Assembly: GCA_913020245.1 (NCBI GenBank)
Contig: CAJWAD010000024.1
Coordinates: 1-38,197, forward strand
From: an uncultured Oleiphilus sp.
Lineage (GTDB): Bacteria > Pseudomonadota > Gammaproteobacteria > Pseudomonadales > Oleiphilaceae
Direction: 5' to 3'
Length of the DNA stretch: 38,197 bases
Both the position numbers and the translations under genes were made by a program. Positions within the stretch are counted from its first letter, which is position 1. Each line of letters opens with the position of its first letter. This document shows positions 8,536 to 16,226 of the stretch, piece after piece. The notes under the pieces were generated by a model, which did no database searches, was not told where the DNA came from, and was given only the letters and a program-made list of their open reading frames with translations.

Positions 8536-9894
8536 CTAAAGCGCGAAAGTTTTTTTAAGGTAATCGTTCGCAAAGCGTTGCGATGGATCAAGACTTTCAC
8601 GAATCGCTAAAAAGTCTTTAAAGCGCGGATAAAGTGATGCAAATTCAGGGTAGCCTAAGGTATTTAGCTTCCCCCAATGCGGGCGCCCTTCATACTTGCG
8701 GAAGATAGGTTCGATTTCTTTAAATAGCGGTAGATAGTCTTCTTCAAAGAAGCGATGCACGGCAATTGAAATGCTATCGCGCCGATAGAATGGGCTCAAC
8801 CAGCAGTCATCGCCTTTCACAAAACGGCATTCAATTGGGAAGAAGACCTCTGGAAATTTGCGTTCTATTAGATTTACGATTTCTTGCAGTGCTTCGATGC
8901 CCGTCTCATAAGGTAGGTGATATTCCATTTCGTTAAACCGTACGGATCGCTCACTTGAGTATATTTTAAAGCTATGATCAATATTTGCGCTTGGTTCAAG
9001 CGTTTTCATGTATGAGCCGAGGACTAATTCACGTGCTTTGTTTGACCAGCCCAAGTAGTCACGTGCCATTTTTAAATCACCAAGGCCATCATTGCTATTA
9101 AGCTCTTCTGACTCAGTAACAGGGGCTGATGTTATATCAAGTGAATCACTAAGCGTCATGCCGGTAAATGGAATAACGTAGAATTCGAAATTTCGATGAA
9201 TATCCGCGAGATTTTTGGCTTGAGCGAAGGCTTCTTCATAGGGCCGCCAAGTGCCAACACGCTTTAAATTAAACGGTTGCGTATTCTGCATTCGTACCCG
9301 AGTGATGATGCCTAGCGCACCGAGGCCGACGCGCGCCGCATCAAACAAATCTGGATTTACTTGTTTATTGCAGAGATGCAAGTCACCTTGAGCATCCATA
9401 AATTCTAGTTCGGTAATGTAGGATGATAAGCTGCCGAGCATACGGCCTGTGCCGTGCGTGGCGGTGCTAATAGAGCCGGCCAAGGTTTGTTTGTCGATAT
9501 CTGGCATGTTGATCAAGGCTTGACCAATCTTATCCAATTTGAGTCCAAGTTGCTGCAAGCTGATACCGGCGCCAATATCTGCTTGTTGATTGCTTCCTGT
9601 CACAGGGTTCACTGAGGTGAAGTTGCGTAAAGACAGCAAGGTATCATCTGTTGGGACGAGCGCGGTAAAGGAGTGCCCCGACCCGACTGCTCGAACTGTT
9701 CCATTATGACCCTTGAGTATACTGCTAAGTTGGTCAATGTTTTCAGGGGCGATTCTTGATTTTGGCAGGCAGCTTTGGTTGGCTGACCAGTTTTTCCAGG
9801 GCAATGCTCGCGCGCTTGCTTGCGCAAGGCTTAGCGGAAAAGCGCTACACAAACTTGCGGCGACAAAGCTTTTTAGTAAGTCTCTTCGTTGCAT
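8536..9894 (-). CDS. Tat-exported FAD-linked aldonolactone oxidase-type oxidoreductase
   Basis: 452 residues. The start MQRRDLLKSFVAASLC is a twin-arginine signal (RRDLLK plus a hydrophobic stretch and an AQA cleavage site), so a folded flavoprotein is exported. The PCMH-type FAD domain shows VGSGHSF (70-76; His74 is where family members attach FAD covalently), DIGAGISLQQL, and LAGSISTATHGTG (138-150). The C-terminal half carries HWGKLN (406-411), the HWxK motif of the L-gulono-/D-arabinono-/L-galactono-lactone oxidase group, and ends with DPSQRFANDYL. ATG 9894 has AGAG about eight bases upstream; ATG 9900 is the alternative. Longer in-frame starts lie inside the cytochrome gene. Substrate is unknown: probably a sugar lactone, alditol or similar polyol. 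Confidence 0.88.
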   Translation of the reverse strand: MQRRDLLKSFVAASLCSAFPLSLAQASARALPWKNWSANQSCLPKSRIAPENIDQLSSILKGHNGTVRAVGSGHSFTALVPTDDTLLSLRNFTSVNPVTGSNQQADIGAGISLQQLGLKLDKIGQALINMPDIDKQTLAGSISTATHGTGRMLGSLSSYITELEFMDAQGDLHLCNKQVNPDLFDAARVGLGALGIITRVRMQNTQPFNLKRVGTWRPYEEAFAQAKNLADIHRNFEFYVIPFTGMTLSDSLDITSAPVTESEELNSNDGLGDLKMARDYLGWSNKARELVLGSYMKTLEPSANIDHSFKIYSSERSVRFNEMEYHLPYETGIEALQEIVNLIERKFPEVFFPIECRFVKGDDCWLSPFYRRDSISIAVHRFFEEDYLPLFKEIEPIFRKYEGRPHWGKLNTLGYPEFASLYPRFKDFLAIRESLDPSQRFANDYLKKTFAL

Positions 9895-9902
9895 GTTCAT
9901 CT

Positions 9903-10271
9903 CTAGTTGGCAGGTTGGGGAGGTTCTGCAGGGCGACTCATGTAATGCACCAATGTTTCTAGTTGTGTTTGATCGCAATCGAAGCATTGGCCCAACGGTG
10001 GCATGCCTTGATAGCCGTTAATCACCCGTTCAATGATTAATTCAAATGGTTTATTGAAGACCACTTGCCACGCTTTTAGATCTCCCGTTCTTGGAGCGCC
10101 CATCGCATTACTAGCGTGACAGTTTTTGCATGTGCTTTGATAAATTTTATCAAGTTCGGGGGTCAATGACAGGCGCGGTAAAGACGATAATGTATCGTGT
10201 GGTGCGCTGCATGCGTTGAGGCAGAGCAAAGCAATTAAGGCGGCGATAATAAGTGGCGTTTGACGATTCAT
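9903..10271 (-). CDS. Cytochrome c5-like haem lipoprotein
   Basis: 122 residues. A lipoprotein signal ends in LNAC (Cys21), placing the protein on a membrane facing the periplasm. A single haem site CKNCH is at 48-52, and QGMPPLGQCFDC (89-99) gives the Met90 axial ligand and the Cys96/Cys99 disulfide typical of the cytochrome c5 group. Its TAG stop is two bases from the first possible ATG of the flavoprotein gene, so the two are co-transcribed. The likely role is to take electrons from the exported flavoenzyme and pass them to a respiratory oxidase. That electron path is inferred from gene order, not shown. Confidence 0.88.
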   Translation of the reverse strand: MNRQTPLIIAALIALLCLNACSAPHDTLSSLPRLSLTPELDKIYQSTCKNCHASNAMGAPRTGDLKAWQVVFNKPFELIIERVINGYQGMPPLGQCFDCDQTQLETLVHYMSRPAEPPQPAN

Positions 10272-10492
10272 AAAATGCTTTTATTTGCTCAATTATGTGT
10301 TGTTGATACTACGAAAAAACAAAACATAACACATGATCAGGTTTTGAGTCATCGAGTTTTATCCAGTTAACATTTTTTGCTGGTAAAAAAGAGAACTGCC
10401 GCTAACTTTTTTGCCCTGCGTATGCCATAAATTTGCAGATTGTATAGTTCGATTTATTGGAAGATGTTTGATGGCCGCATGCTTGACGAAGC

Positions 10493-10520
10493 ATTTTAAG
10501 GACATATTTTAAGGTATAAT
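10493..10520 (+). promoter_or_regulatory. Possible promoter with overlapping tandem repeat
   Basis: TATAAT at 10515-10520 is a perfect -10 hexamer. Immediately upstream ATTTTAAGG occurs twice with a 13-base period, where a -35 element would be; the hexamer 17 bases upstream (CATTTT) is a poor -35. This pattern could be an activator-dependent promoter, giving a leader of about 320 bases for the gene at 10850. Confidence 0.3.
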
Positions 10521-10766
10521 AATGTTTCATTTAGCACAGAACTTTAAGCAGATTTAGTTTGCTCCTATCGTCATCATATCTCGAAAAAAATCGATGCAGG
10601 ATGTCACCGTTTCGTATTGAAAAGCGTTACCCCTTTTAACGATGTTCGCGATAGGTTAGTTTGAACGGGTTCATACAAAGCGTTACGCGGATTTGATTTT
10701 AAATAAGTGATATCGGAAGAGCACTGATAAAACGTAAATATTTATTTGAATTAATTGATTGAAATG

Positions 10767-10782
10767 TGTTTCGAGACACAAA
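10767..10782. promoter_or_regulatory. 16-bp near-palindrome upstream of the GT41 gene
   Basis: TGTGTTTCGAGACACA is palindromic except for one base pair. It lies 68 bases before the start codon at 10850, a usual place for a dimeric regulator to bind. The regulator is unknown. Confidence 0.35.
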
Positions 10783-10849
10783 TATGCGGTTTCTAGTTAG
10801 TCATATTTTTTGTCTTTGATTATCCTTCCATTTTTTAGACTGTACCCCT

Positions 10850-12658
10850 ATGCCAAAGAGAAAAAGTAAGAACCGCAGCGGCTCTGTCCCGATTACATTG
10901 TTTGAAAAAGCGCGAAAGTTATTTGAAAAAGCTTATTTTAAGGAGGCGGAAAAGGTCTGTTCGAAAGCCTTGCAGGAGAAACCTCATAGAAGTGAAATTC
11001 TCTGTCTTTTTAGTGAGATTTGTTCAAAGTTAAAGCGACCTGATGAAGCGATAAAGTATGCCAATGAGGCGATTTTAAAAGATCCCGCCAACCCTCTTGG
11101 ATACTCAGCTATGGGCGCAGCCCTTCAAACTAAGGGCCAGTTGCAACAAGCTTATGAATGCTACAAGAAAGCAAATGCGAAGTTACCCGGCGATTATGAA
11201 ATTGCGATCGCCTATGCGTCGCTGGCTCATCAGGGGGGGTACTTGGGCGAGAGCATTTCTGCTCTTAAAAAATTAGCGGAAAAAGATTCGGGTTCTAAGG
11301 AAGCCAACTTGCTTATCGCCGCCTGTCTCAATGAACAAGGTCATGATTCTGAGGCTATTAATATTTATACCCGGTTGCTACGCGACAACATGGATGACTC
11401 AAAGCTTTTAAGCAATTTGCTATTAACTCATAACTATGGAAGATTAGTATCTCCACAAGATTATTATTCATTGGTCAGCAAGGTCGTTGCTGATTGTTAT
11501 AGTGAGCGCGCAGTCGCAATGACTGAGGCAATTAGTCGCGAAGAAACAAAAACGCCAAGGATTAGATTAGGATTTATTTCACCCGATTTTCATCGCCATT
11601 CGGTACCTTATTTTTTTAAGCCGGTGTTAACTGCGTTAAATCGCGATAGGTTTGAGGTATTTTGTTATTACAACAATTCAAGGCATGATGATGTTACAGC
11701 GATTATTCGAGCTCAGGCCCATAAATTTAAAGAAATTGTATCTCTAAATGATCGCCAATTAGCTGAAGAAATCCTTACAGATAGAATTGATATATTAATT
11801 GATTTGGCGGGTCACATGCGCGGCAACCGCCTCGGAGCTATGGTATGTCGGCCGGCACCATTGCAAATAACCTGGCTGGGTTACCCAAATACGACAGGTT
11901 TGACCGAGATCGATTATCGCCTTGTCGATGAAATTACTGATCCAATCGGCGAACAGGATCAATATTATTCTGAGACCCTCTGGAGGTTAGCAAATAGCTT
12001 TATCGTTTATGAGGGGGACGATGCTTTAGCTTTTCAAACTGAGTTGCCTAGCCAGTTAACGTCGGAACCGTTTACTTTTGGTTGTTTTAATAACGCTCAA
12101 AAAATAAAGACGGAAACCTTAGTCGCATGGTCAAAAATACTCAAACGAGTTCCAGAGTCAAGACTAGCTTTGAAATCTAGGCAAATGGTTGATGCTGAAA
12201 GTCGCAATAGAATTCTCTCAGTATTAAAAGCGGACGGTATCGATGCTTCGCGCATTGCATTTGCTCCTGCTACTGCAGCAATGCAAGACCATATGAAACT
12301 GTATAATAAGGTCGATCTAGCCCTGGATACGTTTCCTTATAATGGTACCACTACCACCTGCGAAGCACTATGGATGGGGGTCCCCACTGTTTGTTACAAA
12401 GGTGATCGACATGTTGAACGTGTAAGTGCTAGCCTGCTTATAAACGCCGGTTTTTCCGAGTTTGTGGGGGAAAACGTAGATGATTATGTCGATATTGCCG
12501 TTCGGTACGCGACAGACGAGAAGCATCGACTTTCGCAATTACGCGCACAGGGTCGTGAGTTAATGCAAGATTCAAACTTGTGTGATGCTAATGGATTTAC
12601 ACGAAAATTTGAGTCAGCATTATTGTCTATGTACGAGAAGAAAACAGCTTGCAAATGA
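10850..12658 (+). CDS. TPR protein with GT41 O-GlcNAc transferase-like domain
   Basis: 602 residues in two parts. Residues 15-190 are tetratricopeptide-like helical repeats, for example EAIKYANEAILKDPANPLGYSAMG and QAYECYKKANAKLPGD. Residues 237-595 match the GT41/SPINDLY glycosyltransferase fold: SPDFHRHSVPYFF (244-256), LIDLAGHMRGNRLG (316-329), PLQITWLGYPNTTG (337-350), FGCFNN..KI (410-419, with the Lys that contacts UDP in OGT at 418) and DTFPYNGTTTTCEALWMGVP (493-512). Family members transfer a sugar from UDP-GlcNAc or another nucleotide sugar to Ser/Thr of proteins, usually recognised by the TPR part. There is no signal peptide, so it acts in the cytoplasm. The target is unknown and no flagellin, adhesin or sugar-nucleotide gene is nearby. 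Confidence 0.9.
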   Translation: MPKRKSKNRSGSVPITLFEKARKLFEKAYFKEAEKVCSKALQEKPHRSEILCLFSEICSKLKRPDEAIKYANEAILKDPANPLGYSAMGAALQTKGQLQQAYECYKKANAKLPGDYEIAIAYASLAHQGGYLGESISALKKLAEKDSGSKEANLLIAACLNEQGHDSEAINIYTRLLRDNMDDSKLLSNLLLTHNYGRLVSPQDYYSLVSKVVADCYSERAVAMTEAISREETKTPRIRLGFISPDFHRHSVPYFFKPVLTALNRDRFEVFCYYNNSRHDDVTAIIRAQAHKFKEIVSLNDRQLAEEILTDRIDILIDLAGHMRGNRLGAMVCRPAPLQITWLGYPNTTGLTEIDYRLVDEITDPIGEQDQYYSETLWRLANSFIVYEGDDALAFQTELPSQLTSEPFTFGCFNNAQKIKTETLVAWSKILKRVPESRLALKSRQMVDAESRNRILSVLKADGIDASRIAFAPATAAMQDHMKLYNKVDLALDTFPYNGTTTTCEALWMGVPTVCYKGDRHVERVSASLLINAGFSEFVGENVDDYVDIAVRYATDEKHRLSQLRAQGRELMQDSNLCDANGFTRKFESALLSMYEKKTACK

Positions 12659-12747
12659 GGATGTTCAGCGATAAATAGATTGATCTGCGTTTATGCGATA
12701 AGCTTTCGCTAACGCTTTCAAATCAACAATTCTAAAAAGGAAGGCTC

Positions 12748-15162
12748 GTGCACACTTGCCCCAACTCCGTTTACGTAGCGGTTTCTCGTCGTCTACATCA
12801 TACAAGAAAATCCGCTTTAGTTGCTCTTGCGTTATTTCTTTTTTGTTTCTCATATCATGCTCATGCCAACGACTCGCAAGACACTATTTCTGCTTTTTTA
12901 TCGGATGTTGATGCCTTGCCTGAGGGGCATCAATCTATAAACGTGGAGCAAACGTTGATCGCTCGTTTACTCGGGCGCAACAAGCAACTGTTAACCCGAC
13001 ACTACAATAAGCTGGATGATTTAGTCAGCGACATGATACCGAAGCGTGAGGCATCGGGTCGGTTTGCTTTGCGGCTTTTTGAAGCCCCCGAACCGCGCTG
13101 GACTGAGGTTAAAGAGCAGTACTACGTTCTTGACCGGCTGGCAAAGGCGAAGTCGCGTTTAATCGAGTTAGCTGAGGGGCCGTTAGAAAACGAATACATT
13201 GGCTATGGCCGCACAGGCCTGCGACAGATTAAGCAAGAATTTCGCTTACATCAACTCGCGGCTCAGATTTGGATTGAAAATGAACGTCGGCTGATTGTTG
13301 GTTTTCCTGGTAATTCTGAAGATCGTTTAATTGAAATCATCTTTACCGTGATTCAGCTTTTAATCGCCACTTATCTCCTTGTGAAATGGCAAAGGCATGC
13401 CCCGACTTTTTTTAAACTTAATAGCCAGCGAGAGGTTCAAACCACGCCTGGTTTTATGCAAAGAGCTTCTCCATACCTTGCACAAGTCTCAGCACCAATT
13501 GGCTGGCTTATATTCTTGAATTTTGTTCTATCCATGTGCAGAGAATTTCCGCTACTTGAAGCATTTTACTATCTCAAGTCGATGGTGACTGGCGTCGTGA
13601 TAAGTATTTCAGTCATTCGTGTGGGAAATTTGTGGCTTGAGCAAAGCGCAAATAACAGAGAAGACAGCCAGCGGTTATTGCTAAGTAAGAAAAGTTTTTC
13701 CCGTTTTGTTTGGACGATAGCGTTTGTCTGGATTGTGCTTAGAACAGTGAGCCAAGTTCTGTACGAGGGGGCAATTTATTACTGGCTTGAAGCCTTTTTA
13801 TATGCGTTGGTGGTGGTTCAAATACTTACTATTCTTAAGCTTTGGCGTAATGTCGTCTTTGCGCAGGTAGATAAGTTGAAAACGGTTCCGACCTACATAG
13901 AGTGGGCTATCAGTAAAAAAACACACTTTATTTTTTCTCCGTTGTCGGCGTTGCTATGCATCGTGCATCTGTCCAAGCTTCTTATGTTTAGGCTCACCTT
14001 TAGTTACCTGTCACGCTTCGACTTTTTTAAGCAGCTCTTGGCCTACTTTTTTAGTATCGAGGTGATCAAACAAACTATCTTAGAAAAGGAACAGAAAAAT
14101 TTGTCAAAGCTTGGCGTAAAAGAAGCATTCAATTATGTCGCACCCGGGAATGAAACGAGTTTGCTGATTGATGAGTATGCGCAAGAGCAATTAGACGATT
14201 TAAGTAAGCATGTGTTGAAGCCTGTTCCCGCGATGGCGGTAGTCGTATGTGAACGAGGTCGTGGTATGACACGTTTTTTAAAGCGTTTGGTGACACGTTC
14301 TAAGTCACAGCGAACCTTATATATTGATTGCACGCACGAGGGCCTGGCAGGTTTAATGACGCAGTTAGCATTGGTCATTGGGCTGGAAAAAGAAGCCAGC
14401 GAAGGCGAGATAGTGCAAGCGTTGAGGAAGGCTGAATCTCGCTATCTTTTTTGCATTGATAATGCGCATCGCCTTGTTAGCCCAAAAGTAAACGGAATCG
14501 AGTCGTTAATTAAATTTACAAATATACTGCGTCGTGGACGAGGAAATCATGGAGCCGTACTGGGAATTGAGCAGTCTTCATGGCGGTTTGTCGAGCGGGC
14601 TCGCGGAGAGCGTTTGATATTGGACCGTATGATCCATTTACCCAGTTGGACTGAGCAGCAACTTGCTCAGTTGATGGAGTCAAGAATGTCTCCAGATGAA
14701 ACCTATCAAGTTCACTTTGACGATCTAAACATACCCAAGCAATGGGATGATCAAGAATTAGATGAAGAAGAAACGGCAAAGGTGGGGTTTTTTCGTATTC
14801 TCTGGAATTATTCCGGAGGAAATCCTACCGTCGCTTTGCGCTTTTTCAGGATGTCTCTGTTTACCAATACAGAGAAAGAGCGAGTGGTGGTGCGAATCTT
14901 CAGGGCCCCAGATGATAAAGAGCTAGAGGCATTACCAAAACCAATGTTGGCTGTTTTACGTGCCATTGTTCAGCTTGAAATAGCGTCGCCTGAAGAGTTG
15001 GCTGAATGCACGCAGTTAAGTTATATCGAGGTGCTTAACACCTTGCGCTTCTTCCAAAATAGGGGGTTTATTTCGTTGATAGATGATAAAGCGAAAGTGT
15101 CTGATCACTGGTATCGATTTGTGACAAATACGCTTCATAACCAACACTTATTGGTTAAATGA
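12748..15162 (+). CDS. Multi-pass membrane protein with degenerate AAA-like ATPase and winged-helix domain
   Basis: 804 residues; I do not recognise a named family. A signal sequence (22-40, ending AHA) leads to a helical extracytoplasmic domain (41-190). Six or seven hydrophobic segments follow at about 194-213, 250-266, 277-296, 319-338, 343-366, 392-415 and 418-438. The rest (440-804) is cytoplasmic: VVVCERGRGMTRF (498-510) sits where a Walker A loop should be but has Met for the invariant Lys; YLFCIDNAHR (566-575) is Walker B-like; NYSGGNPTVALRFF (687-700) resembles the sensor-2 motif of ORC/ExeA/STAND ATPases; 733-790 looks like a winged helix. The start is GTG, with AAGGAAGG only three bases upstream and no better in-frame start. 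It is followed 10 bases later by an MscS gene, suggesting a shared complex. Confidence 0.75.
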   Translation: MHTCPNSVYVAVSRRLHHTRKSALVALALFLFCFSYHAHANDSQDTISAFLSDVDALPEGHQSINVEQTLIARLLGRNKQLLTRHYNKLDDLVSDMIPKREASGRFALRLFEAPEPRWTEVKEQYYVLDRLAKAKSRLIELAEGPLENEYIGYGRTGLRQIKQEFRLHQLAAQIWIENERRLIVGFPGNSEDRLIEIIFTVIQLLIATYLLVKWQRHAPTFFKLNSQREVQTTPGFMQRASPYLAQVSAPIGWLIFLNFVLSMCREFPLLEAFYYLKSMVTGVVISISVIRVGNLWLEQSANNREDSQRLLLSKKSFSRFVWTIAFVWIVLRTVSQVLYEGAIYYWLEAFLYALVVVQILTILKLWRNVVFAQVDKLKTVPTYIEWAISKKTHFIFSPLSALLCIVHLSKLLMFRLTFSYLSRFDFFKQLLAYFFSIEVIKQTILEKEQKNLSKLGVKEAFNYVAPGNETSLLIDEYAQEQLDDLSKHVLKPVPAMAVVVCERGRGMTRFLKRLVTRSKSQRTLYIDCTHEGLAGLMTQLALVIGLEKEASEGEIVQALRKAESRYLFCIDNAHRLVSPKVNGIESLIKFTNILRRGRGNHGAVLGIEQSSWRFVERARGERLILDRMIHLPSWTEQQLAQLMESRMSPDETYQVHFDDLNIPKQWDDQELDEEETAKVGFFRILWNYSGGNPTVALRFFRMSLFTNTEKERVVVRIFRAPDDKELEALPKPMLAVLRAIVQLEIASPEELAECTQLSYIEVLNTLRFFQNRGFISLIDDKAKVSDHWYRFVTNTLHNQHLLVK

Positions 15163-15172
15163 GGAGAGGCGT

Positions 15173-16111
15173 ATGATGAATGGAATGTATGTTTTTAGTG
15201 GGTTTGGCTTGGTTAATTACCGATTGATTTTAACGCTTCTGTTGCTTTGTTTAAGTCTACCTTGTTTTGCCCAAACTGAGCCCGACTTGAGTGCCTTGCA
15301 GAATTTGGCTGGTCTCGTTCGTTGGTCGGGTTTGTTGTTGTCCGTCGCAGTCGTTGGCATCGCTTGGGCACTATTACGCTTCACTAAAAACTTTGTGGAT
15401 TCTATCGGCAGCCAGATCGCACAGCGCCGTATGTTGGCTCAAAAAGTGTTTTCATTCTTTCAGTTTTTCATCTACGTATCGACAGGTGTTATTGTCTTTA
15501 TGTTGAGTTTTCATGTTGATGAGCGCGTGTTAGCGTTGATTGGCGGAACTCTGGCTGTGTCGATTGGTTTTGCGATGAAAGATTTGGCGGCCTCCTTTAT
15601 CGCGGGCTTAACCGTGATGGTCGATCGCCCATTTCAAGTTGGCGATCGCGTCACATTTGATAACCATTACGGAGATATTGTTAAGATAGGGCTGCGCTCG
15701 GTCCGTATGCAAACTTTAACCGATGACATAATAACGATTCCGAATAGTAAGTTTTTAACGGATGTCGTGACGAGCGGTAATTTTGGTGAATTGGATATGC
15801 AGATCAATATCCCTTTTTATATTTCGCTTGACCAAGATATCATGCTTGCGCGAAATATTATTCAGGAGTCCGCGGCATCAAGCCGTTATATCCATTTACC
15901 CAAGCCTGTAATTGTATTGGTCAATCAGGAAATAGAGGATCGATATTTTGCAATCAAACTCACCCTGAAAGCATATGTGCTCGACACAAAATATGAAAAA
16001 CTATTCGAGACTGACGTAACGCTGCGCGTAATGGGGGAGTTCAAGAAACAAGGCATCCGGCCGCCAGATATTCGAAATACAGTATTACTCGATCAGGTTG
16101 CCGAAAAGTGA
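15173..16111 (+). CDS. Small MscS-family mechanosensitive channel
   Basis: 312 residues. A hydrophobic N-terminus (15-33, FAQ) is followed by membrane helices at about 50-70 and 92-112 and by the pore helix region ALIGGTLAVSIGFAMKDLAASFIAGLTVMVDRPFQVGDRV (121-160), which is the MscS signature, then the cytoplasmic beta domain (ITIPNSKFLTDVVTS, 187-201) and the alpha/beta cage to the C-terminus. MscS channels open when membrane tension rises and release ions and small solutes. The gene starts 10 bases after the ATPase-like gene, with GAGGAGAGG overlapping that gene's stop, so they are co-translated. The ATG pair at 15173/15176 leaves the start open by one codon. The coupling to an ATPase-like partner is unusual for MscS. 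Confidence 0.9.
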   Translation: MMNGMYVFSGFGLVNYRLILTLLLLCLSLPCFAQTEPDLSALQNLAGLVRWSGLLLSVAVVGIAWALLRFTKNFVDSIGSQIAQRRMLAQKVFSFFQFFIYVSTGVIVFMLSFHVDERVLALIGGTLAVSIGFAMKDLAASFIAGLTVMVDRPFQVGDRVTFDNHYGDIVKIGLRSVRMQTLTDDIITIPNSKFLTDVVTSGNFGELDMQINIPFYISLDQDIMLARNIIQESAASSRYIHLPKPVIVLVNQEIEDRYFAIKLTLKAYVLDTKYEKLFETDVTLRVMGEFKKQGIRPPDIRNTVLLDQVAEK

Positions 16112-16142
16112 TCATGCATTAGTGTTTTGTCTCAAGGAATAG

Positions 16143-16184
16143 CAACGTCCCTAACCAAAATCATCAATTAAGATAGGGACGTTG
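16143..16184. repeat. 11-bp inverted repeat between convergent genes
   Basis: CAACGTCCCTA (16143-16153) and TAGGGACGTTG (16174-16184) are exact complements with a 20-base spacer. The pair lies between the ends of the convergent MscS and chemoreceptor genes. There is no U-run on either side, so it is at best a weak bidirectional terminator; a protein site is another option. Confidence 0.6.
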
Positions 16185-16226
16185 TAAGTATTGAAAGACT
16201 GTTTTCAGGAAAACGCGGCGTGGCGC

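Larger units (their letters stand above)
10272..10849. other. AT-rich 578-bp intergenic region between divergent genes
   Basis: No convincing gene is seen. The left edge holds the start region of the cytochrome operon on the - strand and the right edge the leader of the glycosyltransferase gene. Inside are a good -10 hexamer (10515-10520), two copies of ATTTTAAGG (10493-10501 and 10506-10514), two copies of AAAGCGTTAC (10621-10630 and 10677-10686) and a near-palindrome at 10767-10782. These may be regulator sites; none matches an operator I can name. Confidence 0.6.

Noticed and set aside
9895..9987. N-terminal extension of the flavoprotein frame
   Set aside because: It lies inside the cytochrome gene and would bury the Tat signal.
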